Part shown: positions 1 through 7,475 of the stretch, one piece after another
Layout: every line of letters starts with the position of its first letter
Position numbering within the stretch: position 1 is the first letter of the stretch
Assembly (NCBI GenBank): GCA_003565055.1
Contig: PXDM01000245.1
Coordinates: forward strand, 1-16,396
DNA: 16,396 nucleotides
Direction of reading: 5' to 3'
Origin: Paracoccaceae bacterium
GTDB lineage: Bacteria; Pseudomonadota; Alphaproteobacteria; Rhodobacterales; Rhodobacteraceae
Translations under genes and position numbers: made by a program
Notes under the pieces: model-generated
Seen by the model: the letters and a program-made list of their open reading frames with translations, nothing else
What the model was told of the DNA's origin: nothing
The model's database searches: none

Positions 1-164
1 GTGACCTGGCGCTCGATATTGCGGTCGATCAGCGAAAGCGCGCGGTCGAGCGCGTCCTGCGAGACATCCGTGAGCAGCACGTCATAGCCCGAGAGCGCGA
101 AAACATGCGCGATCCCGTTTCCCATCTGGCCTGCGCCGACGACCCCAACTGTCGTGATCTGCAT
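1..164 (-). CDS. hbd: 3-hydroxybutyryl-CoA dehydrogenase, N-terminal fragment (gene continues past the left edge)
   Basis: Only the first 54 codons lie in the window. They begin MQITTVGVVGAGQMGNGIAH, a Rossmann dinucleotide-binding loop (GxGxMGxGIA, residues about 10-18), followed by an acidic residue at the end of the second strand (LLTDVS), as in NAD(P)-dependent 3-hydroxyacyl-CoA dehydrogenases. The family interconverts acetoacetyl-CoA and 3-hydroxybutyryl-CoA in butyrate, polyhydroxybutyrate or fatty-acid metabolism; the substrate-binding domain is outside the window, so chain-length preference is inferred. The ATG at 164 is chosen because an AAGGAG ribosome-binding site lies just upstream; an in-frame ATG at 182 lies before that site and is unlikely to be used. 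A candidate promoter is at 195-224. Other members of the 3-hydroxyacyl-CoA dehydrogenase family cannot be excluded from this fragment. Confidence 0.8.
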   Translation of the reverse strand, partial: MQITTVGVVGAGQMGNGIAHVFALSGYDVLLTDVSQDALDRALSLIDRNIERQV

Positions 165-194
165 GCGCGTGCTCTCCTTCATGACTTGGGCCTG

Positions 195-224
195 ACCATA
201 AGTCCGGGGCCGGGGCTTGTGCAA
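195..224 (-). promoter_or_regulatory. candidate sigma-70-type promoter for hbd
   Basis: Read on the minus strand there is TTGCAC, an 18-nt G+C-rich spacer and TATGGT (four of six matches to TATAAT). This places a start site about 24 nt before the hbd ATG. It lies in the 79-bp gap between pcs and hbd. Assignment is by eye only. Confidence 0.33.
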
Positions 225-243
225 GTGCGAAAGGACCTCCCGC

Positions 244-936
244 TCAGCCCCGCGCAGGCCAGATCTGCTGCGCGATGCCCACGCCCACCAGATAGAGGCT
301 CGTCACGATCAGCCCCGCCGTGACAGCCATGGGCTGGTCGAAATTCGTCCAGGCCGCCCAGCCCGCCAGCGCCGTCCAGACCAGCGCCACCGGCAGTGAC
401 AGCAACCGCCAGCGCTCCGTGCGCACGGGATGGATGAATTTCAGCGGCGTGAACATCGCCACTGCCAGAAAACCCACGATCCCGAGGATGACCCAGAAAT
501 CCGGGCGTGTCGCGAAGATCACGACAGCCGCCATGTTCCAGCAGGCCGGGAAGCCCTGAAAGGAATTGTCGCTGGTCTTCATCCGACTGTCTGCGAAATA
601 CAGGACCGAGGTGAAAGTGATCACGATGATCGCGATCCAGCCGGTCCAGCCGGGCAAGAGGCCGGATTGAAACAGCGCGAAGGCCGGGATGAAGACATAG
701 GTCAGATAGTCGATGATCAGATCCAGCAGCACCCCGTCGATGGTCCTCGCGTGTTCCTTGACGTGGTAGCGCCGCGCCAGCGGGCCGTCGATCCCGTCCA
801 CGACGAAGGCCACGACGAGCCACAGGAACATCAGCGCCCAGTCGCCTGTCGCGGCGGCCAGCAGCGCGAGCATGGCAAACACCGCCCCTGTCGCGGTGAA
901 GAGATGGACGAGATAGGCTTTCCAGCTTGCGGTCAT
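244..936 (-). CDS. pcs: phosphatidylcholine synthase (CDP-diacylglycerol:choline O-phosphatidyltransferase)
   Basis: The 230-residue protein is very hydrophobic, with about six to eight candidate membrane helices. It carries the CDP-alcohol phosphotransferase signature in the spaced form typical of bacterial Pcs: D50-G51-x2-A54-R55, twelve residues, G68-x3-D72-x3-D76. Pcs condenses choline directly with CDP-diacylglycerol at the inner membrane to make phosphatidylcholine and CMP, an enzyme known mainly from Alphaproteobacteria and other host-associated or marine bacteria. The open frame extends upstream to 1023, but the ATG at 936 is preferred: it follows a GAGAGG ribosome-binding site, and the extra 29 residues would be polar and unlike the family. 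The gene lies 55 bp after xerC on the same strand, so it may be transcribed with it. Other CDP-alcohol transferases (PgsA, PssA) normally have eight rather than twelve residues between the two motif halves. Confidence 0.92.
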   Translation of the reverse strand: MTASWKAYLVHLFTATGAVFAMLALLAAATGDWALMFLWLVVAFVVDGIDGPLARRYHVKEHARTIDGVLLDLIIDYLTYVFIPAFALFQSGLLPGWTGWIAIIVITFTSVLYFADSRMKTSDNSFQGFPACWNMAAVVIFATRPDFWVILGIVGFLAVAMFTPLKFIHPVRTERWRLLSLPVALVWTALAGWAAWTNFDQPMAVTAGLIVTSLYLVGVGIAQQIWPARG

Positions 937-991
937 CGGGCCTCTCAAGGATGTGCCGCGCGTCTTTGGCAGAGCGCGGCGCGGGATGCAA

Positions 992-1924
992 TCACTCAGC
1001 GGCGCGCGGATGTGCGGCGGCATAGATCTCCATCAACCGCGTCGTGTCGACAGCCGTGTAGACCTGCGTTGATTGCAGCGAGGCATGGCCCAGAAGCTCC
1101 TGAATCGCGCGCAGATCGCCGCCTGCGGCCAGAAGATGCGTGGCGAAGGAATGGCGCAGCGCATGCGGGGTCGCGGTGGCGGGCAAGCCGAGTTGCAGCC
1201 GTGTGGCCTCCATCACCTTGGCAACATGGCGGCGGCTGAGCGCCCCACCGCGTGCGCCGCGAAAGATCGGCGCGTCAGGTTCCATCGGATGCGGGCAGGC
1301 GCGAATATACGCGGCAACACTGTCGCGCGCCGCTGGCAGGACCGGCACCAGCCGCTCGCGCCCGCCCTTGCCGTGAATGCGCAGGCTGTCACGCAGGGGC
1401 AGGTCGCGCCCGGTCAGCCCCAAGGCCTCGGACACCCGCAACCCGCAGCCATAAAGCAGCGTGATCACCGCCGCATCGCGTGCCCCGGTCCAGTCCGCGC
1501 GGCTCTGCAGGGGTGTCAGCGCGATCACGTCGCGCGCGGCTTCGACGCTCAGGGGGCGGGGCAGGTTGCGGCTGTATTTCGGCGCGCGCGCAGCCAGAAT
1601 CGGCGAGATGTCAAACCCCTCACGCTCGGCGAGCCAGCGCGCGAAGCTCTTCAGCGCCGAGAGTTTGCGCGCGAGGCTGCGACTGCCCAGACCCGAGGCG
1701 CGCTCCGACGTCATCCATGCGCGCAGGTCCGATTGCGTCACCTGCCCGATCTGCCGCAGCCCCCCCGCGCCACCATGATGGCCCGCGATGAAGCCCAGAA
1801 AGCCGCTCAAATCCTGCGCATAGGCCGAAATCGTATGCTCGGACGCGCCATCAAGCGCGCGCATCCCGCCCAGCCACGCGGCCAGCGCGTCGCGCAGCTG
1901 CGGGCTTGGCAGCGCCCGGCTCAC
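992..1924 (-). CDS. xerC: tyrosine recombinase XerC
   Basis: The 310-residue protein has an N-terminal SAM-like core-binding domain (about residues 8-105) and a C-terminal catalytic domain. The full catalytic set of the tyrosine recombinase family is visible: R163 in GCGLRVSEAL, K186 in HGKGGRER, H254-x2-R257 in PHALRHSFATHLL, H280 in LGHASLQSTQVYT, and nucleophile Y289. XerC acts with XerD at the dif site to resolve chromosome dimers during division. The start is a GTG whose last bases form the TGA stop of the DUF484 gene (GTGA overlap, 1921-1924), implying translational coupling. DUF484 next to xerC is also seen in Gammaproteobacteria (yigA-xerC), which supports a housekeeping XerC rather than a phage or integron integrase. 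Length and termini look intact. XerD is the main alternative label. Confidence 0.9.
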   Translation of the reverse strand: MSRALPSPQLRDALAAWLGGMRALDGASEHTISAYAQDLSGFLGFIAGHHGGAGGLRQIGQVTQSDLRAWMTSERASGLGSRSLARKLSALKSFARWLAEREGFDISPILAARAPKYSRNLPRPLSVEAARDVIALTPLQSRADWTGARDAAVITLLYGCGLRVSEALGLTGRDLPLRDSLRIHGKGGRERLVPVLPAARDSVAAYIRACPHPMEPDAPIFRGARGGALSRRHVAKVMEATRLQLGLPATATPHALRHSFATHLLAAGGDLRAIQELLGHASLQSTQVYTAVDTTRLMEIYAAAHPRAAE

Positions 1925-2637
1925 GCCAGCCAGCGCCGCATCGACCGCTCGAAAATGCCTGCAAAGAAGGACAGAAGATCGGTGCCCTGACCGGCCTTGA
2001 ACATATGCGGATTGTCCGAGGCCATGACCAGCATGCCCCCCATCCGGTGTTGCCCCAGATCGAGCTTCATGCAGGCCTCCGAGCGCAGATCCGGGGTCTT
2101 GGCCCCATAGAGGATCTCCGTCTGCGGGATCGCCTGACGCAGTACCACTTGCCGCGTGGTCGGGCCGCGCTCATTGCTCATATAGGTCTCGATGAAACCG
2201 GGGCGCACCACGCAGACCACATCCGAGATCCGCTCCAGCGCCGGATCAGGCCCCGCATCGGGGCTTTCCAGCACCAGCTTGATCGCATCGACATTGAGCA
2301 CATGCGCCACGTCACTGCCCAGCGTATGCAGGAAATCCTCGAATTGCTCCGGGTCGAGCATGCGCAGGATCGCACGGTGGATCTGGTTCGTCCCCGACAG
2401 ATTCTCATAGGCCGCCGCGATCACGGCGCGGTGGGTTTCCTCCAGCCGGGCGAGGCGGGCTTCCAGCCGCTCCATCGCGAGACCGCGCATATCGACGATA
2501 TTATCGCCCATGCCGCGCTCGCTGGCGGCCACCAGCGTGCGCATCACATCCTTGTCGTCGAGGATCAGCGTCGGGTCCGCGATGATGCGGGCCCGGACTT
2601 CGGCACCTGCATCGGGCCGTGGCGTGGTTGCTGTCAT
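1921..2637 (-). CDS. DUF484 family protein (GAF-like), partner gene of xerC
   Basis: This 238-residue soluble protein has the DUF484 layout: an N-terminal helical part containing DPTLILDDKDVM and a short heptad-rich helix (about 50-75), then a GAF-like domain (about 75-225) ending in MGGMLVMASDNPHMF and a phenylalanine-rich helix before RRWLA. The molecular role of DUF484 is not established. Its gene very often precedes xerC in Proteobacteria, and here its TGA stop overlaps the xerC GTG start by 4 bp, so a link to XerC expression or dimer resolution is the best contextual guess. The ATG at 2637 is the only sensible start. Upstream in the 58-bp gap from tal there is a TATAGT hexamer (plus-strand 2683-2688), a possible -10 element with no convincing -35. 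Confidence 0.87.
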   Translation of the reverse strand: MTATTPRPDAGAEVRARIIADPTLILDDKDVMRTLVAASERGMGDNIVDMRGLAMERLEARLARLEETHRAVIAAAYENLSGTNQIHRAILRMLDPEQFEDFLHTLGSDVAHVLNVDAIKLVLESPDAGPDPALERISDVVCVVRPGFIETYMSNERGPTTRQVVLRQAIPQTEILYGAKTPDLRSEACMKLDLGQHRMGGMLVMASDNPHMFKAGQGTDLLSFFAGIFERSMRRWLA

Positions 2638-2695
2638 GTCTTGGCCTGTCCGTTTTCTGCTCGTTTTTTAACTGTTCGCCAGACTATAGCAAAGC

Positions 2696-3349
2696 TCACA
2701 GGATTTTTTGACCTGTTTTTTCCCAATCCTTCATGAATTGTGCCAGTCCCGCATCGGTCAGCGGATGCGAGGCCAGTTTGCGGATCACTTCGGGCGGGGC
2801 TGTCATCACATCCGCCCCGATGCGCGCGACGTCGAGCACATGGTTCACCGACCGGATCGAGGCTGCGAGGATCTGCGTCTCGAACCCGTAATTGTCGTAG
2901 ATCGTGCGGATATCCTCGATCAGCTCGACCCCGTCGAGCGCGATATCGTCCAGGCGCCCGAGGAAGGGCGAGATGAAGGTCGCGCCCGCTTTCGCTGCCA
3001 GCAGCGCCTGATTTGCCGAGAAACACAGCGTCACATTGACCATCTTGCCTTCGCCCGAGAGCACCTTGCAGGCTTTCAGCCCGTCCCAGGTCAGCGGCAG
3101 CTTGACCGTGATATTCGGCGCGATTTCCGCCAGTTTGCGCCCTTCGGCGATCATGGCATCGGCCTCCAGCGCCACGACTTCGGCGGAGACAGGGCCTTCG
3201 ACTGTCTCGCAGATTTCACGCGTGACCTCGATGATATCGCGGCCTGATTTCAGGATCAGCGAGGGGTTCGTGGTCACGCCATCGACCATGCCCAGCTCGT
3301 TCAGCTCCTTGATTGCGCTAACATCGGCGGAATCTACAAAGAATTTCAT
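2696..3349 (-). CDS. tal: transaldolase, small TalC/MipB type (often auto-named fructose-6-phosphate aldolase)
   Basis: The 217-residue protein starts MKFFVDSADVSAIKEL and carries GVTTNPSL (residues 24-31), a single-domain TIM barrel of the FSA/TalC transaldolase family. The Schiff-base lysine is K83 in ITVKLPLTWDG. Compared from memory with E. coli FsaA (Q59, K85, Y131), the equivalents here are E57 in SAEVVA and F129 in ISPFLGRLDD. Glu plus Phe at these positions is the transaldolase pattern, so the likely reaction is transfer of dihydroxyacetone from sedoheptulose 7-phosphate to glyceraldehyde 3-phosphate in the non-oxidative pentose phosphate pathway. An AAGGGA ribosome-binding site precedes the ATG at 3349. 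It is divergent from priA across a 79-bp gap that must hold both promoters. The family is certain; transaldolase over aldolase activity is inferred from two residues. Confidence 0.9.
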   Translation of the reverse strand: MKFFVDSADVSAIKELNELGMVDGVTTNPSLILKSGRDIIEVTREICETVEGPVSAEVVALEADAMIAEGRKLAEIAPNITVKLPLTWDGLKACKVLSGEGKMVNVTLCFSANQALLAAKAGATFISPFLGRLDDIALDGVELIEDIRTIYDNYGFETQILAASIRSVNHVLDVARIGADVMTAPPEVIRKLASHPLTDAGLAQFMKDWEKTGQKIL

Positions 3350-3428
3350 CGCTCATTCCCTTCGGGTTGCAGACAGAGTTTACGCGCGTCATACCTGAAC
3401 GCGCGCCGCGCCGGAACCCCTTTTGCCC

Positions 3429-5633
3429 ATGCCCCTCAGTGACACGCCCGAATTCTTCGACGCAGGCCAGCCCTGCGGCGTGCTGACCGCCGAGCCTCTG
3501 GGCCGCGTGCTCGACTATCTTGCGCCCGAAGGCGGCGCGTGGCTGGGCGCGTTTGTCGAGGTCCCGCTGGGGCCGCGCCGCGTGGTGGGGGTGATCTGGG
3601 GCGCGGCCGAGGGCACATTTCCGCGCGAAAAGCTGCGCCGCGTGGGCCGGGTGCTCGACGCCGCGCCGATGCGCGCGGAGCTGCGCGATTTTCTGGCCCG
3701 CGTGGCCGAATACACGCTCACGCCCTTGCCCGCGATGCTGCGACTGGCGACGCGGGTGCCGGATCTGGGGCAGGGGGTGGCCACGCGCAAACTGCTCTAT
3801 CCCGGCGACGATTTGCCCGCGCGCATGACCGAGGCGCGGGAGAAGGCGCTGGCGGTCTTCGCCGATTTCGGCGGCGCGGGGCTCACGCCCGGCGAGGTCG
3901 CGCAGGCCGCAGGCGTCAGTGCAAGCGTCGTGCGGGGGCTGGTGCAAGCGGGCGCGTTGATCGAGCGTCTTGCCCCGCGCGACCAGCCCTATCCGCGCCT
4001 CGACCCCGCCCGGCCCGGCCCTGACCTGACTAAAGATCAGGCAGGGGCGGCGCAGGCGCTTTGCGACGGGTTGCGCCGGGGCGGCTATGGCACGACGCTT
4101 CTGCGCGGGGTGACGGGTTCGGGCAAGACCGAGGTCTATCTCGAAGCTGTCGCGGCCTGTCTGGCGCAGGGGCGGCAGGCGCTGGTCCTCTTGCCCGAAA
4201 TCGCGCTCAGCGCCGAATTCCTGACCCGCGTCGAGGCCCGTTTCGGCGCGCGACCTGCTGAATGGCATTCGGGCGTCACGCTGAGTGAGCGGCGGCGGTG
4301 CTGGCATATGGTGGGCCAGGGCGGCGCGCAGCTAGTCGTCGGCGCGCGATCGGCGCTGTTCCTGCCCTTCCGCGATCTGGGGCTGATCGTGGTCGATGAG
4401 GAACATGACAGTTCCTACAAGCAGGAAGAGGGCGTGCTCTATAACGCGCGCGATATGGCGGTGCTGCGCGCGGCGATGGCGGGGGCGCAGATCGTGCTCG
4501 CCTCGGCCACGCCCTCGCTTGAAACCTGGGTGAATGCCGAGAATGGCAAATATGCGCGGCTCGATCTGGCGGCGCGGTTTGGTGTGAATACCTTGCCCGA
4601 GATGCGCGCGATTGACCTGCGCGCGGAAGACCTGCCCTCGAACCGCTGGATTTCGCCCACGCTGCAACGCGCGGTGACAGCGCGGGTGGCGGCGGGCGAG
4701 CAGGCGCTGTTGTTCCTGAACCGGCGCGGCTATGCGCCGCTGACGGTCTGTCGCGCCTGCGGCCATCAGATCGGCTGCGATGATTGCGACGCGCGGATGG
4801 TGGAGCACCGTTTCCTCAAGCGGCTCGTTTGCCACCAATGCGGGGCGTCGAAACCGATCCCGCTGACCTGTCCGGCCTGCGGGGCCGAGGACCGGCTGGC
4901 CCCTGTCGGCCCCGGTGTCGAGCGGCTGGAGGAAGAGGCCCGCGCGCTCTGGCCGGAGGCGCGGGTGGCGGTGCTGTCCTCGGACCTGTTCGGTTCGGCG
5001 CGCGCGCTCAAGGCGCAGATTGGCGCGATTGCAGGCGGTGAGGCCGATATCATCATCGGCACGCAGATCGTCGCCAAGGGGCATAATTTCCCGGCGCTGA
5101 CGCTGGTGGGGGTGATCGACGCGGATCTCGGGCTCTCGGGCTCCGACCTGCGCGCAGCGGAGCGGGTGTTTCAACTTGTGCGGCAGGTTTCGGGCCGGGC
5201 CGGGCGCGCAGAGAAGCCGGGCGTCGCGCTGGTCCAGACCAGCCAGCCCGAGCATCCGGTCATTCGCGCGATCCTCTCGGGGCAGGAAGAAGCCTTCTGG
5301 CAGAGCGAGGCCGCCCAACGCATCGCCCTTGGCATGCCGCCCTTCGGGCGGCTGGCGGGGATCGTGATTTCCGCCCCGGCGCTGGAGCCTGCTTTTGCCT
5401 TGGGCGCGGAACTCGCGCGCGCGGATCAGCCTTTGCGGGCGGTGGGCGCGCAGGTTTTCGGACCTGCGCCTGCGCCGATTGCGCGCATCCGGGGCCGTCA
5501 CCGCGTCCGGCTTCTCGTCAAGGCCCCGAAAACCGCGCCCCTGCAGGCGGCGATTGCGCAATGGCTCAAGCCCCACAAGCTGAAAGGCGAGTTGCGCCTG
5601 AGCGTGGATATTGATCCGCAGAGCTTCTACTGA
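3429..5633 (+). CDS. priA: primosomal protein N' (PriA), replication restart helicase
   Basis: The 734-residue protein has all PriA parts in order: an N-terminal 3'-DNA-binding domain (about 1-105), a winged-helix segment (about 150-190), and a superfamily 2 helicase core with Walker A GVTGSGKT (227-234), DEEH box (323-326) and SATPS (359-363). Inserted in the second lobe are four paired cysteines for two zinc sites (C441/C444, C450/C453, C468/C471, C481/C484), then GTQIVAKGH (544-552), QVSGRAGRA (about 586-594) and a C-terminal domain. PriA reloads DnaB at collapsed replication forks by recognising forked DNA. Length matches the family and no motif is broken. A TTG two codons upstream (3423) could also start the frame; the ATG at 3429 is preferred, although neither has a strong ribosome-binding site. 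It is divergently transcribed from tal; the next gene, msrA, appears to have its own promoter. Confidence 0.96.
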   Translation: MPLSDTPEFFDAGQPCGVLTAEPLGRVLDYLAPEGGAWLGAFVEVPLGPRRVVGVIWGAAEGTFPREKLRRVGRVLDAAPMRAELRDFLARVAEYTLTPLPAMLRLATRVPDLGQGVATRKLLYPGDDLPARMTEAREKALAVFADFGGAGLTPGEVAQAAGVSASVVRGLVQAGALIERLAPRDQPYPRLDPARPGPDLTKDQAGAAQALCDGLRRGGYGTTLLRGVTGSGKTEVYLEAVAACLAQGRQALVLLPEIALSAEFLTRVEARFGARPAEWHSGVTLSERRRCWHMVGQGGAQLVVGARSALFLPFRDLGLIVVDEEHDSSYKQEEGVLYNARDMAVLRAAMAGAQIVLASATPSLETWVNAENGKYARLDLAARFGVNTLPEMRAIDLRAEDLPSNRWISPTLQRAVTARVAAGEQALLFLNRRGYAPLTVCRACGHQIGCDDCDARMVEHRFLKRLVCHQCGASKPIPLTCPACGAEDRLAPVGPGVERLEEEARALWPEARVAVLSSDLFGSARALKAQIGAIAGGEADIIIGTQIVAKGHNFPALTLVGVIDADLGLSGSDLRAAERVFQLVRQVSGRAGRAEKPGVALVQTSQPEHPVIRAILSGQEEAFWQSEAAQRIALGMPPFGRLAGIVISAPALEPAFALGAELARADQPLRAVGAQVFGPAPAPIARIRGRHRVRLLVKAPKTAPLQAAIAQWLKPHKLKGELRLSVDIDPQSFY

Positions 5634-5637
5634 ACCG

Positions 5638-5665
5638 TTGTCACGCGGCGGCGGGCGGCTATATC
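5638..5665 (+). promoter_or_regulatory. candidate sigma-70-type promoter for msrA
   Basis: TTGTCA (five of six matches to TTGACA), a 16-nt spacer and TATATC lie in the short gap between priA and msrA. The predicted transcript would begin about 20 nt before the msrA ATG, leaving room for its GGAG ribosome-binding site. This would let msrA be expressed separately from priA. Confidence 0.45.
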
Positions 5666-5691
5666 TCTGCACAGGAAAAGGAGACCCAGCC

Positions 5692-6342
5692 ATGTTCGGA
5701 TTCGGAGCTGACAAAACCCGCATGATCACCGAGGCCGAAGCCCTGCCGGGTCGGGCCTCCCCGATTGGCACCGCGCAGACCCATACGATATTCGACCGCC
5801 CGCTTCAGGCTCCTGTCCCCGACGGTATGGAAGAGGCGATGTTCGGCATGGGCTGTTTCTGGGGCGTCGAGCGGATTTTCTGGCGCGTGCCGGGGGTCTG
5901 GCTGAGCATGGTGGGCTATGCTGGTGGCTTCACGCCAAACCCCACCTATGAGGAAGTCTGCACCGGCAAAACCGGCCATAATGAGGTCGTCCGCCTGATA
6001 TTCGACCCGGCGCAGGTCAGCTATGAGGACCTCTTGCAGGTGTTCTGGGAAAACCATGACCCGACGCAGGGCATGCGCCAGGGCAATGACCGGGGCACGC
6101 AATATCGCTCAGGGGTGTATTGCTACTGCTCGGCGCAGACAGAGGCTGCGCTTTCCAGTCGTGCAGCCTATGCCGGGCGGTTGCGTGCAGCAGGCTACGG
6201 GACGATCACGACCGAGATCATTGATGCGCCTGTCTTCTATTTCGCGGAAGATTATCACCAGCAATATCTGCACAAGAACCCGCAAGGCTATTGCGGGATT
6301 GGGGGGACTGGCGTGACCTGCCCGATCGGCGTGGGCGCGTAA
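5692..6342 (+). CDS. msrA: peptide-methionine (S)-S-oxide reductase MsrA
   Basis: The 216-residue cytoplasmic protein carries the MsrA active-site signature GMGCFWGVE with catalytic C55, followed by GYAGG and the conserved Y-x-x-V-C-T-G-x-T-G-H-x-E-V block. Two cysteines near the C-terminus, C201 and C210 in GYCGIGGTGVTCP, fit the resolving cysteines recycled by thioredoxin. The enzyme reduces the S epimer of methionine sulfoxide, free or in proteins, repairing oxidative damage. The ATG at 5692 follows AAAAGGAG at good spacing; the frame is open further upstream, but that part would overlap the end of priA. The TAA stop lies inside the left arm of a perfect 20-bp inverted repeat. No msrB is present here. 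Confidence 0.95.
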   Translation: MFGFGADKTRMITEAEALPGRASPIGTAQTHTIFDRPLQAPVPDGMEEAMFGMGCFWGVERIFWRVPGVWLSMVGYAGGFTPNPTYEEVCTGKTGHNEVVRLIFDPAQVSYEDLLQVFWENHDPTQGMRQGNDRGTQYRSGVYCYCSAQTEAALSSRAAYAGRLRAAGYGTITTEIIDAPVFYFAEDYHQQYLHKNPQGYCGIGGTGVTCPIGVGA

Positions 6343-6418
6343 CGCCTTGCGCCCTCGGTCGGGGTCACACCCCGCCCACCCACCCGTGCGCCCCCGCCCG
6401 AGGGCGCAAGGCGTTACG
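6338..6418. repeat. perfect 20-bp inverted repeat with nested hairpin, overlapping the msrA stop (terminator-like)
   Basis: The left arm CGTAACGCCTTGCGCCCTCG (6338-6357) is exactly complementary to the right arm (6399-6418), separated by 41 nt. Within the loop a second hairpin, CGGGGT-CAC-ACCCCG (6360-6374), is also perfect. The msrA TAA stop (6340-6342) lies in the left arm. There is no run of T after the right arm on either strand, so it is not a textbook intrinsic terminator. It may protect the msrA mRNA 3' end, act as a Rho-assisted stop, or be a copy of a dispersed repeat. Confidence 0.85.
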
Positions 6419-6426
6419 GGTTTCCC

Positions 6427-6455
6427 TTGACCGGGCCGGGGGCGGTCAGTATCGC
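6427..6455 (+). promoter_or_regulatory. candidate sigma-70-type promoter for prmA
   Basis: TTGACC (five of six matches), a 17-nt spacer and TATCGC begin 9 nt after the large inverted repeat. A transcript would begin near 6462, leaving about 29 nt with an AAGGAAAG ribosome-binding site before the prmA ATG. The -10 element is weak. Confidence 0.4.
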
Positions 6456-6490
6456 GGCCTCTGATCTTTTCCAAGGAAAGCCGCGCCCCC

Positions 6491-7357
6491 ATGACCACTT
6501 TCACCGCCACCACCAAACTCACCTCGTCCGAGGCGGCTTACGCGCTGTCCGAGGCAATGGAGAACATGGATCCCGAACCCACGGGCGTGGGGGTGTTCGA
6601 GATGGAAGATGGCTCGAACCTCTGGGAAGTTGGCGGGTATTTCGTCGAAGAGCCCGACGAGATCGAACTCATGCTCATGGCGCAGGCTTTTGGCGCGCAG
6701 CCTTTCATCGTCTCGGAATTGCCCGAGATCGATTGGGTCGCGAAAGTGCGCCGGGACCTGTCGCCCGTCGAGGCGGGGCGGTTCTTCGTCTATGGCAGCC
6801 ATGATGCCGACAAGCTGCCTGAAGGCCGGGTTGGGCTGTTGATCGAAGCCTCCATGGCCTTCGGGACGGGCCATCACGGCACCACGCTGGGCTGTCTGCG
6901 GGCACTCGACCGGCTCGACACGGCCGGGTTTCGGGGGCGCAATGTGGTCGATATCGGCTGCGGGACAGCGGTGCTCGCGATGGCGGCGGCACGGATCTGG
7001 CCCGAGCCTGTGCTGGCGAGTGACATTGACGCAGTCGCGGTCGAGGTGGCGACGGTCAATATCGCGGCCAATGATCTCGAAGGCCGCGTGCGCTGTCTGG
7101 AGGCCACGGGGTTCGATCACCCTGACCTGCAGGCCGCTGCCCCCTATGATCTGGTTTTTTCCAATATCCTGATGGGGCCGCTGATCGCGCTTGCCCCCGA
7201 TATGGCGAAAGTCACAAGCGCAGGCAGTCATGTGATCCTGTCAGGGCTTCTCGTCGAACAGGCCGCGCAGGTGCTGGCCGCCTATGAGGCAGAGGGCTTC
7301 ATGCTCGCGCATCGTGAAGACATCGGCGAATGGGCCACACTCACGCTGCATCGCTGA
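6491..7357 (+). CDS. prmA: ribosomal protein L11 methyltransferase PrmA
   Basis: The 288-residue protein has an N-terminal substrate-recognition domain (about 1-110) and a class I S-adenosylmethionine methyltransferase domain. Visible signatures are FGTGHHGTT (124-132), the SAM-binding motif DIGCGTAVLA (154-163), an acidic end of strand two (ASDID, 176-180) and FSNIL (N225), the PrmA form of motif IV. PrmA trimethylates amino groups of ribosomal protein L11; loss is usually tolerated in bacteria. AAGGAAAG lies upstream of the ATG. The protein ends IGEWATLTLHR, as in the family. The gene has its own candidate promoter and is followed by an A+T-rich gap before the small membrane protein gene. 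Confidence 0.94.
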   Translation: MTTFTATTKLTSSEAAYALSEAMENMDPEPTGVGVFEMEDGSNLWEVGGYFVEEPDEIELMLMAQAFGAQPFIVSELPEIDWVAKVRRDLSPVEAGRFFVYGSHDADKLPEGRVGLLIEASMAFGTGHHGTTLGCLRALDRLDTAGFRGRNVVDIGCGTAVLAMAAARIWPEPVLASDIDAVAVEVATVNIAANDLEGRVRCLEATGFDHPDLQAAAPYDLVFSNILMGPLIALAPDMAKVTSAGSHVILSGLLVEQAAQVLAAYEAEGFMLAHREDIGEWATLTLHR

Positions 7358-7389
7358 AATTGGGCAGCATCGGCCCGCGACTCGTCAAA

Positions 7390-7455
7390 ATTTTGCCTGA
7401 ATTTTAAATTATTTGAAAATGGAAGCGTAAGATAATGCGTGCATATTTGCACGAC
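7390..7455 (+). promoter_or_regulatory. A+T-rich promoter region with a CGTGCA-TATT-TGCACG palindrome
   Basis: The first part (about 7388-7420) is strikingly A+T-rich for this genome and is the likely promoter of the small membrane protein gene. A possible pair is TTGCCT (7393-7398) and GAAAAT (7415-7420) with a 16-nt spacer; both are weak. Downstream, CGTGCA (7438-7443), TATT and TGCACG (7448-7453) form a perfect 6-bp inverted repeat, in the position of an operator or 5' leader hairpin. Which regulator would bind is unknown. Confidence 0.4.
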
Positions 7456-7475
7456 CTGAGGAAGCGGGGCCACCC

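Noticed and set aside
179..991. Second minus-strand frame overlapping pcs
   Set aside because: It is an out-of-frame shadow; the pcs frame has the full CDP-alcohol phosphotransferase motif and membrane helices.
992..1924. Tyrosine recombinase as a phage or integrative-element integrase
   Set aside because: It is coupled to DUF484, of standard XerC length, with no tRNA, attachment repeats or phage genes nearby.
4332..5771. 479-codon open frame on the minus strand opposite priA
   Set aside because: It mirrors the strong third-position G+C bias of priA. Its translation is rich in Arg, Pro and Gly with no recognisable domain, while priA carries every family motif.
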